This document shows, piece by piece, positions 1-11,100 of a stretch of 64,000 nt of DNA. Every line of letters starts with the position of its first letter. The first letter of the stretch is position 1. The position numbers and the translations under genes were made by a program. Source of the stretch: Anaeramoeba flamelloides. Lineage: Eukaryota; Metamonada; Anaeramoebidae. The notes beneath the pieces were generated by a model, which saw only the letters and a program-made list of their open reading frames with translations, had not been told where the DNA came from and made no database searches. Where the stretch lies: assembly GCA_027625915.1 (NCBI GenBank), contig JANTQA010000015.1, forward strand, positions 11,437,001 to 11,501,000, written 5' to 3'.

Positions 1-2781
1 TCCAACAACACTGCACTTCATCTACTTTGTATTCGGGAAGATTTTATGACTAACTGCACAGAAGCATTCGATTATTTATTAAATTGCAAGGATGTTGATG
101 TCAGTCTTGAGAATAATGAACCCAAAACAATTTTATTTTTATTAATGGAAAAGCTGAAATATAATACACATAATAAGAATTATGATAATATACTTGATAA
201 AGTTATTAAATTGACAAAAAATTTTAAAGATAGTTCATATCTTTCAGTCATTTTAAGATCTAATAGTAAAAAAAGTTTTCAATTATTTAAAAAATTTATT
301 GGATTGGGTGTTGATCCAATTAAACACGATAAATTTTATGAAGACTCACCCTTAATAATGTTGTGTTATCTGTCAAACCAAAACATTACTTCAGATGATG
401 ATAATGAAAGTGACATTGGTAGTGGAAGTGATAGGGAATATAACAATAGTTCTAATCTTAATAGAAATAAAATTGTGTGTGAAAAAAAAGAAGAAGGAGA
501 AAAAGAAACCAACAAAATCAAAGAGAAAGAAGAGAAAGAAGAGTGTGGAGAGAAAGAAGAGAAAAAAGAGAAAAAAGAAAAAGAAGAAAAAGAAGAGAGA
601 GAAGAGAAAAAAGAAAAAGAAGAAAGAGAAGAGAAAGAAGAAAAAGAAGAAAAAGAAGAAAAAACAGAAAATGAATATTTTAAAAATAATAGAGAATATC
701 AAAAAACGATTTTCGATTGTATAAAACTTTTAATTGATATAGGTGCAAACATCAATCATAGAGGTGTATTTTCAAAGACTTGTTTTCATGTATTATGCGG
801 CAATTTTAACCTAAATTTTCAATTAATAAAATATTTTCTTTTCAAAGGTAGTGATTTAACCAAAAAAAATGTTCAAGGTGAATTTCCATTGGATTTACTT
901 TGCCAAAGAAGCATTGAAAGCAAAAAGATGGAAACAAAAATAATAGAAATTATAAAATTAATTATTGGAAAGATAAAAACTCAAAACATTCCATTAACAA
1001 AAATTACCTCTCCTTCTTTACTAAATAGTATTTGTTCAATAAATAAACCATCACCCAAAATAATGGAATTATTAGTAAAAAATGGAATAGAAACAACATA
1101 TGGTATTTATTCCAACCCTCTCCTTCAATATTGTAAACATTCCGAATTAAATCCCGAGATAATCAAATTTTTAACTTTACAAAAACCACAACTATTGAGC
1201 CAAGAGAGATATCCAGCTTCACCCTTTACGGAAATTTGTAAAAAGCCTAATATAAATAAAGAATTAATTGAGTTTTGTTTAAATCAAGGCGCGAGAGATG
1301 ATTTTATGGACTTGAATGCCTTCCACGCCATATGCATTAATCCCAGTAGCACACTTGAAATAACGGAATTATTTTACAAATACCCAAAGCAATTTGATGT
1401 TCATAAAAAGTCTAAAAGATACGGAAATTCTGCATTACATTTGATTTGTAATTCGGCTAACCCCAATATTGCAATAATGGAACAATTCCTTAAGAATGGT
1501 ATGAAACTAAATGATTTAAATCGCAATGGTCTTAACCCTTTACACATTCTTCTCCAAAATGAATTTATAGAAGATTGTGACAAAATAACAATCATCAAAT
1601 TATTTCTAAAATATTCGATAGATTTAAATCAAACAACGCGAAGAAAGATGAGTTGCTTACACCATGCCATACTAAGGCAACAGAGCTTCGAAATTATTAC
1701 ATTATTAACTGAAAATCGAAAAGATAAATCCCTCTTATATTTGGCAGACGACCGATTAAATACTGCTTTCCATACACTAATCACCCAGGATAATATTCGA
1801 ATGCCAATTATTAAGCATTTTCTTGAGATTGGATTTGATATTAACTTTAAAGGCACAGAACAAAAAACACCACTAAATATGTACCTAGAAAAGCCATTTC
1901 CTGAATTTGAAATGATCAAATTTCTTGTACAAAATGGATCAGATCTTAACATAACAGATTCCAACGATGAAAACGCCTTCCAAAAAATGCTTCTCCATAT
2001 ACCCTCAATTGAATTAATTCATTTATTTGTCAAATATGGTGCAAATGTTAACCATATTTCTAAGAACCAAACCAACGCATTGTCTGCCCATTGTAAATCC
2101 CCAAAACTCAATTTCGAAATAACTCAGGCTTTGATCCAATTGGGCTGTGACCCAAATATCCAATCAGAGGAACAACCGATACATTTCCTGTGTAAAAACA
2201 CAAAATTCGATTTTAGGATATTGAAATTATTAATAGAATCGGGGGCAGATCCCAAGAGTAAAAATTTAAACAACAAAACACCATTAATACTTTTAATGTC
2301 AAACAATGAAATCGATTTGGAATTCGAACATATTGATTTTTTTTTAAAATTAAATTTTGATGTCAATGAATATTATAATGACAAACTGGACCCTTTAGCA
2401 ATTCTATGCTCAAGATCAGCACAGCAACCTGAAATTCTTCACAGCTTGCTAATTAATAATTGTAAAATACGCCCAATAACCAAAAACGTGTACACACCAA
2501 CACTTTTACATATGATCTGTTCAAAGGCTCATCCACATATAAAAATGATCAAATATTTATTGAAATTTAATTCAGATATAGATGCTACTAATATTAATGA
2601 AGAAACACCTCTTTTTATGATAATGGAAAGTCAAAACATTACAATACAAATGCTAAAACTTTTTTCAAAATATAATGCAGATTTTAATGCACAAAATAGA
2701 AGAAGAATTACACCATTGAGGATGTTTGTCCAGAAATACAAGCACATTTTCTATAGAAATAGAAATTTCTTTTTAAAATAG
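1..2781 (+). CDS. Ankyrin-repeat protein, 5' end outside the window
   Basis: The frame is open from base 1 to a TAG stop and gives 926 visible residues, so the gene starts upstream; the first ATG (position 46) is internal, because the codons before it already read as an ankyrin helix (ALHLLC). Degenerate ankyrin repeats of about 33-36 residues fill both halves, with the recurring pattern L-H-x-(L/I)-C, then (E/I)IxxLLxxGxDxN. They are interrupted at about residues 160-223 by a Lys/Glu-rich stretch likely to be a charged helix. No transmembrane segment, catalytic domain or other fold is visible. Ankyrin arrays are protein-binding scaffolds; the partner cannot be told. The C terminus is short and basic. 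Nothing suggests decay: 2.7 kb is open without a break. The missing N terminus may carry a further domain. Confidence 0.9.
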   Translation, partial: SNNTALHLLCIREDFMTNCTEAFDYLLNCKDVDVSLENNEPKTILFLLMEKLKYNTHNKNYDNILDKVIKLTKNFKDSSYLSVILRSNSKKSFQLFKKFIGLGVDPIKHDKFYEDSPLIMLCYLSNQNITSDDDNESDIGSGSDREYNNSSNLNRNKIVCEKKEEGEKETNKIKEKEEKEECGEKEEKKEKKEKEEKEEREEKKEKEEREEKEEKEEKEEKTENEYFKNNREYQKTIFDCIKLLIDIGANINHRGVFSKTCFHVLCGNFNLNFQLIKYFLFKGSDLTKKNVQGEFPLDLLCQRSIESKKMETKIIEIIKLIIGKIKTQNIPLTKITSPSLLNSICSINKPSPKIMELLVKNGIETTYGIYSNPLLQYCKHSELNPEIIKFLTLQKPQLLSQERYPASPFTEICKKPNINKELIEFCLNQGARDDFMDLNAFHAICINPSSTLEITELFYKYPKQFDVHKKSKRYGNSALHLICNSANPNIAIMEQFLKNGMKLNDLNRNGLNPLHILLQNEFIEDCDKITIIKLFLKYSIDLNQTTRRKMSCLHHAILRQQSFEIITLLTENRKDKSLLYLADDRLNTAFHTLITQDNIRMPIIKHFLEIGFDINFKGTEQKTPLNMYLEKPFPEFEMIKFLVQNGSDLNITDSNDENAFQKMLLHIPSIELIHLFVKYGANVNHISKNQTNALSAHCKSPKLNFEITQALIQLGCDPNIQSEEQPIHFLCKNTKFDFRILKLLIESGADPKSKNLNNKTPLILLMSNNEIDLEFEHIDFFLKLNFDVNEYYNDKLDPLAILCSRSAQQPEILHSLLINNCKIRPITKNVYTPTLLHMICSKAHPHIKMIKYLLKFNSDIDATNINEETPLFMIMESQNITIQMLKLFSKYNADFNAQNRRRITPLRMFVQKYKHIFYRNRNFFLK
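481..669 (+). repeat. Purine-only Lys/Glu codon run inside the ankyrin gene
   Basis: An almost pure A/G stretch of about 190 bases made of reiterated AAA, GAA and GAG codons. It encodes alternating K and E blocks, which often form a single charged alpha helix. Long poly-Phe frames on the opposite strand are shadows of it. Confidence 0.85.
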
Positions 2782-4376
2782 TTGTCTATCCTTTTTTTTT
2801 TTTTTTATTTTTTTATTCTTTTTGATATTTTCATTTTTTTTATCGAAATCATCTGATATGTCTTAATATACAGGAAGAATGGATTTTTTTTTGAAGAATT
2901 TGTTTTGCTGGATATAAAAACATCTAAATTTTTCTAGAATATCGTTGAAATCAACCCTTGATTTACTAATTTGGTTCAACAACCCCCCCAGAATCTTGTG
3001 CTGAAAATATGAAAAAAAAATAAAAATAAAAAAAACGTTTTATTATTTTTTAGTTATTAAAATCAAAAAAATTTAAAGATCAGTCAAAAAGAGGCTTGAA
3101 TATAATTGCTTTTATTTTGGAAATTTTAACAAAGAAAGAAAGGAATTTTATTTTTATGTAAAAAATTGAAATTTCATTAGAAATTTTTTACTTTGTAAAA
3201 ATATAACACCCTTTTTTTTGTACCTGTGTTGAATAAACCACCCAAAAGGAGTTTTACAATTTTAAAAGTAAAATTGAAATTAAATTATTCTTTCTATGGG
3301 GATAGAAATTAAATTTCTCTTTTTTGTTATTTTCTTCAACCAAAAAAAAAAAAATAGAAAAAATAGAAACTACTACAAATCATTGAAGTTATTAATTATT
3401 TTCTGATAAAGAGTCTATTGGCTAATTTTCAAACCAACTCAGTAAAAAATAATCTCAAAAAGTAAAATCTCATTAATAAAAATGAGCAACAAATACCCGA
3501 TTTTTATTGAAGATTTGATTTTTTTTTTAAAAATTTCATTTCAAAAAAAAACAATTAAATATAGGTTTTGAGTTTCGTTCTAATCTTATTTTTTTTTAAC
3601 CGGTTAAGAATTTGAAATTATTATGATTTTTTTCTAAAAAAATAATTCCAAAAAAAAATTAAAATCTTGTGTTTCCTCATATTTTAGTATTTAAATATAT
3701 TTTTTTGATACGTGTAATTTATTTTGTAAATCTATTATGATTGAAAAAAAAAAATAAATAAAGATTTAAATTTTTTAACATTGTTAAATTTAAATTTCAA
3801 CGAGTAACCTTAATTCAATTTCCAATTAATTGATTTTTAATTATGTTTTTTCACAATGATCAAAAAATATTTCAGTTTATTATCTTTGAATTTTATTTTA
3901 ATAATATATTTTTTGAAATTGTAATTGACAATATTAATACAATTAAAGTTTATATATATATATATATATAAATAAATAAATCTATGGAGAACAAAGAACT
4001 AAATAGAAATGATCTCATTTTTCATAAAAAATCACATATATTGATTTCAGTAGTTATTATGAGCTTAGTAATTTTCATAAGTCAAAAATACCAACCAAAT
4101 TTTGTCTATAAAAAAACCCCGAATTACGTCACATTTTTTGGATTCTCTTCTTAAACAAGTTATGTTCCTAGGATCGAATTTTGTCCTTTACTTTGAGAAT
4201 TTATTATTCCTTAATTTTCCTTAAGAGTTTGGTACTTAAATGTAGTTCTAAATGTATATAAAAGAAAATGAAAATAATATGGGATTTAGCATAATAAATA
4301 TATTGTATTTACAGCTGATATAAATTTTACATTTCAAAAAATTTGATTCTATTAAGATTCTAAGTTTAAAATTATT

Positions 4377-4700
4377 ATAGCAATTCCGATGTTTACATTT
4401 TTTCACAATCAAGTTGGAAATTTTGATTCTTTTTGTTAAATCTAAAAAGAAAGATGATCCCCAAAAAAGAAACAATCAATAAATAAGCACATATTACCAA
4501 AAATATTTTTAAAAAGATCCAACTATAGAATTTTCTTTTTTTCCTCGATTATATTTGAGTCTGTTTGTAAATTGTTCTAAAATTTTTCAAGGTATTGTAG
4601 GGCCTTGTATTTTTTATGGTCTTACTCGCGTATTACAGTAATTTTTCGAATTGAACATATTATGATATTGATATATAGATCCTTATAAAATTGAAAATGG
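4377..4700 (+). repeat. Left arm of a diverged inverted repeat
   Basis: This segment reads as the reverse complement of 7314-7605. Both contain a motif around TTTTTTGGGGATCAT, a stretch around TTTGAGTCTGTTTGTAAA, and one around ATTACAGTAAT with GGTCTTAC. The arms are about 2.6 kb apart and differ at many positions, so the element is old. Confidence 0.6.
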
Positions 4701-5724
4701 GTTCAAAAAAAGCTGATATTATATATATATTGTTTCTCGGTGTGTACAATGACACAAGAATTTTAATTTGATCTAAAAAAATCAATTACCTGTAACCAAA
4801 AATGTCTATCCAGATATTAAATTTTTCAAAAGTGTCTCAGTTTTTTTTAAATTTTCTATTTTTTTAATTGAAAAAGGAAATTCTTGTAAATTTTTCCAAT
4901 TTGATCATTAGATTTTTTGATGATATCTATGCTTAATTTACGATAAAGTTACAAAAACTATGATTATTTTTCTCAAATTAAGATAAAGTTACAAAAAAAA
5001 ACGATATTTTTTTATCAATTTGTGATATTTTAGAAAATCTCTATATTTTATAAAATCATGATAATGATTTAAAAATAGTAATAAAAATTAAAAAATATCA
5101 CTATTAAAAAGTAATCGTGCAAAATTGGTTGATGGTTTTAGGAGTAATTCAGCATTATTTTTATCAAAATTTTTTTTTGATCAAAAAATAGATTATGAGA
5201 TTAAAAGCTATTCTTATAAAAAACAACAAAAAAGATACTTTATTCAATCAAAAATCAGATCAAAGAGTTTTCTTGTGTTTTCTTTTTATTTAATTGACAA
5301 AACTATCTATCACCAAACATAATAAAGATAAATGAAAAATTAATTATTTAACCAAATACTATCATGAAGAAATAAAATTGAAAAAAAAAGTTAGACGAAA
5401 CTAATACATTCTACTATCTATCATCTTTATTAATAGACTTTATTCATAAAAGAATCAAAATAATAGAACTTCAAATTCATGAGGATATTCTATTTATTGA
5501 AGTCCATATAGTACCACAATTTTTAAAAGTCTCTAGTCTAGAAAAAAGGTCTGATTTTGGGTAAAAATTTTTTAAATGGATGCCACAATGAATTTTACAT
5601 AAACTCAACTTAAGGATATTTTTGGGAATCAATAATAACCTATAGTTTTGAAAACACTCTACTCTTCCAAAACTACTCAAATACAGAAAAAAAATAACTT
5701 ATGATAAATATTCCGTGTCCTAGA

Positions 5725-5793
5725 TTTTCCAGAATTCAAAAGAATATAGTAAAATCATCTAGATTTTACTCGATTCTTTTAAGTCCTGGAAAA
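5725..5793. repeat. Palindromic repeat, family E, copy 1
   Basis: A 69-base imperfect palindrome beginning TTTTCCAGAATTCAAAAGAA and ending with its inverse. The same hairpin recurs at 28664-28733, about 54454-54522, 58877-58947, 58960-59028 and 59268-59335, with a damaged copy near 53150-53215. Confidence 0.75.
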
Positions 5794-5884
5794 CCTTACG
5801 GGTGTTTTTTGACTTTTTGGAATAAACCAAAAATTCTTAAATTTTCTGTTCATATCAACTATTAAAGAAAAACTAACGAAAAGT

Positions 5885-6050
5885 GTCCTATGTTTTCTTG
5901 AGATTTTCTGTTTTATTTGTGAAGTGTTCTAGGTTTTTTTGAGGTTTTCTATTTTATTTGTGAAGTGTTCTTGTTTTTTTTTACTTTTTGAAATAAACCG
6001 AAAATTTAATTAAATTTTCTGTTTATTCCAAAAATTAAAAAAAACCTAAC
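5885..6050. repeat. Family F repeat units (empty-site copy)
   Basis: Reiterated units built on GTGAAGTGTTCTAGG and GAGGTTTTCTATTTTATTTG, followed by an inverted version ending in AAAAACCTAACGG. Related blocks lie at 36450-36990, 54225-54370 and 59040-59260. The stretch TCTATTTTATTTGTGAAG is intact here and serves as the empty site for the MITE inserted at 36502. Confidence 0.7.
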
Positions 6051-7313
6051 GGAAAATCAAAAAAAAAAATATTTTTTTCAATTTCTATCAATAAATAATT
6101 CTTTAAACGTCCAAATAATTGGTTCTTACTTTTAAAAGATATTTATTAAATTTAAAATGCTCTCAAAATATATGATTATAACCTCTTTACTGTAAAAAAA
6201 AAAAATATTCAAATTTTTAACTTTTAAATTGAAAAAAAATAATAATAGAACCTTGAAAATTGGATTTTTCAACTTTAATTGTAAAATATATCAAAAAATA
6301 ATTTTTGATCCAAGATCCTTTATCAACCCATATTGTTTATTCTAAGTGAGGTTATCAAAAAGTGAAAAATTAGCAAATTTTTAATTTTTTTATCAAAATA
6401 TTTTTTTCAGGATTGTGTGGTGTTATAAATTATATTGAATAAACAAGCTTATAAAACAACCAACCCTTCACTCGTTCTTTAAAGAATGTGTACCTGTGTG
6501 GAAACATTTTCAATATTTTATGAAAGCTGGAAATAGTTGGACAACTTTTCAAATGCTTTCACAACAATCTAGCTTATGATCATAACCAATTATCAAGATT
6601 TTATGTCGATTTTTTTTTTTATTGATCTTGCTCGTTCTTTTTATTGAACAGAAAACACGGTTAGAGATTATAAGTTTTTGTTTGACCGATGATCAATAAG
6701 AATTAAAATGACTTTTTATTCTTTTTGGATATTTGGCTTGTGAAGGTAAAAACTCCATTTTGAAAAAACACAACTATTTTGTATTCAAATATATTGTTGA
6801 AATGGGTGATTATTAGTTGGATCATAAAATTCGATTGAGATTTTATATTTTTGTACAAGTTAAAAAAAATGAAATTTGAAAAAAAATTATTTTTCCAAGA
6901 CTCACAAACTCATTCTCATTGTAAAAGTTTGATGACTTTCAAAATTTTCAACCAATTGAAGACAATTCAGAACTCTCATTAATACTTTCAAACGTTTTTA
7001 AAGTTCAAAAGCGTTTTAAAAGTATTAAAACTTTTTAAAAGTTAAGAGATTTTTTTATAATTTGATTTCAAAAAAATATTTTTTACATTTTTTTGCTTTT
7101 TATTTTATCATGATAATGTTGATTATCCCGATTTTATGATTTTCATGATAATGTTGGACTATTGCAAAATTCTGATTTTTTACTAAAAAGTTGTAATAAT
7201 CTCGCTATTTTTTAAATATTATCACGATTTAATTGCTAATATCATGACAATAGATGTCTTCATCAAAATATCTCATATAAACCTTTTTTTATTCTCATAT
7301 TCAACTTTTTCAG

Positions 7314-7605
7314 GATCTATATATCAATATTAGAATTTTGTTCAATTAAAAAAATTACTGTAATACACTCGTAAGACCATAAAAAAATTTTCCTGATATC
7401 ACAATAACTTTAAAAGGAGGAGAAAAATTTACAAACAGACTCAAATATAATCAAGGTCAAGTATGAAAATTCCATAGTTGGATCCTTTTACAAATATTTT
7501 TGGTAATATGTACTTTTTTATTGATTGTTTCTTTTTTGGGGATCATATTTCTTTTTAGATTTATCATAAAGAATCAAAATATCCGACTTGGATGTTAAAA
7601 AAAAT
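7314..7605 (-). repeat. Right arm of a diverged inverted repeat
   Basis: Reverse complement of 4377-4700, recognisable over about 290 bases. The outer flanks of the two arms also resemble each other weakly, so the original element may have been longer. No target-site duplication could be defined by eye. Confidence 0.6.
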
Positions 7606-8142
7606 TAAAATTGTCCTGAAAAGACTAGAACAAAACAAAATACCAAACACATAAAGAAAATACAAATTCTAATTTCTTTCTTGACATTCAAGCAGTCGAA
7701 ATAGAAAAAAGTCAAGTGTAAAAGGAAACGAAAAAAAAAACCAGTTTATTATACAAACACGAGTATCTGACAATTTGTCTGTATTTTTTCAAAATGGTAT
7801 AGTGTGGCCTTTGAATCTAAAATGGTGAACAATACTCATTCTGGACATTCCCTTTGTATGAAAAATTAATTATTCCAACCTAATCTTAAATAGAGAAAAA
7901 ACTTGAAAAAAGTTAAATATTCCACTTGTAAAGAGTTTTCGTTGATTCGTCAAAAAATTAAAGCAAATTCGTCATAACAAGTAAGAACTCGGTATTTTTA
8001 AGACAAACCACTAGTGTTTTACAGACGCTTTTTGGTGCCTGTCGAGAAAATAAAAGGTTAAGTAAGACTATTTTTTGCAAACTATTTTTCATTTTTCACT
8101 TTTTTCACAATTTCAAGAAAAGTTCCTTTTTGAGGCCGCCTT

Positions 8143-11100
8143 ATGTCAACAAAAATCTTTGGGATCTACAAAGCCCGAATTATCAAACAAAAAAAGGAAA
8201 TACCTTGTGCGGTTTCGTTGTCAAATTATCGTGTCATTATCTACAAGACAAGCAAAAATAGTTTTAACCTCCACAAGGCCCTTCTAAATTTCCACTATTT
8301 TGATTTGAAAAAGATCAACTCTCCTGATTCGCTTCATGTAATCATCGTCTTTTCTTTCCTCGTTCTTTTTGCAATTTCTTTTTTTTTTTGTTTGTACTCC
8401 TACTCACAACAAATTACAAAAAATTAAAATTGAAAAACAACAACCCACAAAAAACCAAACAACTTTGAATGGAATAGGTCTCATTTATTCTAAAAACAAC
8501 AACCATAACGTTGACTTGTGAAAAAGTAAACGAGATGATTACGACAATTATTGCACAAATCTACAATTTTTCAAAAAAAATAATCAAGGAAAAATTCCCT
8601 CTTATCGAAATTAGGCCACTGATCAGATCCCAGTTTTTAAACAAAACATTTTCCCAAATCAAAAAAGAAAGCTGTACGCTTAAATTTCTGATTGTTAAAT
8701 TCCTTCTTTCGAAAAGGAGTTTTCCAAAAACATGCTCAATATTTCCCAATCACTTACTTTTTCTCTTTACTTTTTTCTTCTTTATATTTTGAATAGCATT
8801 AAAACGTGTTCAAGAACAAAAGAAGGCAGACATCCAAGGAAACGGATTTGTTCCAGTCTACAAAGCCTATTGCAATTATCATGATTGTCCTTATTCTTAT
8901 AGCTTTATTGACTTTATTGGACACCACTTCCAAAATGAAATAATTCACCCCAAAATAATCGACTTTACAAAGTTCCAAGGAACAGAGATCGGCTCAAAGT
9001 CTGGTAATTCCAAACATTTAAAAGCAGTTTTTGATTCTCTCAAAACAACTAATTACTTCAAATCAATAATCTTGTCTTTTCTTCGCAAAAAACAGTTGCC
9101 ATCATTAACCTCAAAACTGATCCAAAAGAACTCAACCATTAGTCATATTGAAATCAATGGAATTGGGACACAAGACGGGTTTTCTCTCTTTGGTAAATTT
9201 TTTATATGTTCCTTTATGAGCTTTTCTTTTTTTTTTTTTTTTTTAATTTTTTTTTTTGTTGGCATTCTCTCTTGTTTTATCATCCTTTTAAAAAGGTAAA
9301 AACATAAGGTTTTAAAAAACTTTTACATATAGTCTTCTAGTTCCTCTATTTAAACGTTTTTGTGTGACACTTTTGAATATTGGTCTTTGAAATTTAAATG
9401 GGGAAAAAATTTCATCTCGATTATCTTTTCTTAATTCTCAAATTCCATTTCATTTGGAATTCTGAGTTCAGTCAATATATATACCCACAAACGTAGACTT
9501 AAAAAAAGTACCAAACAAATAAACAAAGATCATAAATTACAATCTATTACACTGAAATATCTTATTTTGTAAAAAGAAAAATGAAAACAAAGTGAAAATT
9601 TTTTCCCATTTATTATTCAAAAACCAGTAGTTTCTGCTTTTCGCTTTTTTAAAAAATAACCCTCGGCTTTAATTTGTGATTTAAAAATTGGTACCAAGAT
9701 TACTGCTGTGACAAAAAAGTTCGAAACATTAAAAAAAAAAAGTGGGGTATTTTTTGTTTTTCAAATTTCAAAAATTTAATTGAGAACCTTAGTAAAAATG
9801 ATCAAATTTACCAGAATTTTGAACAGTTGAAAAGAATGCGAATCAGAACCTAAGAATTTCAATAAATATGGCAATAATTTTAGATAATCTTAATTTCATT
9901 TTTATCATGATCATTTAAATAGATTGTTTTAAAATTTAAATAAATTCCAAATAATATTTTTAACAGACCATAATTCCTTTTTCATAAAAAAATCTTATAA
10001 AATAAATTCTAGAAGAAATATCAAATTGAGAACCATTTACTAATAATTGAAATGGTAGCAATTATTTATCATTTACAATACTCACATAACATAAAAAATA
10101 AATAATTATCAATACAAATAAATCAAGGGTATGTCAAAAATTTTTGAGATTGGTTAGAAAATAATTGTATTGAGTAAATTTGTTTAAATTTCACCAACAA
10201 TTATTAGGAATATTGAACCGATTAAAGGTTTAGACACAAACAACTAATTTTATTTGAATTTTTCAATCTTGAACAACTTAACTTTAAAACTAAATATCAA
10301 TCATTCTAAAAAATTTCGATCCAACCAAACAAGTTATGTAATTCAAAAAATTAAATGAAAACTATAAGATGAAAAACTGATTTTCATATTTTACAAAGTT
10401 CAAAAATTATTTCCAATTTAAATGAAATTGTATTATTGTGATTTTTTGAACTATTTTAACAGTGTATAAAAATTTTGGAATTTTGTTGAATTTATTGTTA
10501 AGGGTTAAGTGATATAACAGCACATTGTCTGTTAATGAGAGAATTTTGAAGTGAATAAATTTATGACTTCCAATTTAAAGAGTTTCTCAATTCAAAGGGC
10601 TTCGAGACTAGACACATTCATTACAAGTATTTGAGACTTAATTTAGTTTTCTAAAGTTTTGGATATATTGTTAATGGTTAAAAAAAAAACAAACATTTTA
10701 TCTGTTAAAGAGAGAATTTTGAAGTGATCAAATTCATAACTTTTAAATTACTGATTGAAATTTTACTTTTTTATATCCAACAATTTGTATTCTAGACGAA
10801 TATTTAAAAGCATTAAAAATAGCGATTTGAATTTGAAAAACTTTTTAATGTAGTGCCACATGCCAATATCATTAAATAAACAAAAAAGTAAATCTATAAA
10901 TTAATTATATTGATCAAAAAAAACAATAAATTTAAATTAATTCTGAATAACCAAAAAAATAATAAATAGCGCAATCAATATTAGACAATCCAGATCTTCC
11001 ATTAGAATATTTAGATGTATCTGATAACCCAATTGGCGATAAAATAGCAATCAAATTAATAACTGCACTATCTAAATTGAATAAAGGGATGAAAGTATTA

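Larger units (their letters stand above)
2782..8134. other. Gene-free region with decayed inverted repeats
   Basis: No conserved coding signal was found on either strand. The stretch is very AT-rich with many A and T runs. It holds two opposed arms of a repeat (4377-4700 and 7314-7605), a palindrome (5725-5793), repeat units at 5885-6050, and a segment at 6413-6590 that recurs inverted near 41265-41400. The promoter and any 5' non-coding exon of the CARMIL-like gene should lie near the right edge. Confidence 0.6.

Noticed and set aside
391-702. Poly-Phe and poly-Lys open frames over the Lys/Glu run
   Set aside because: They are out-of-frame or antisense shadows of the A/G-only codon run in the ankyrin gene.
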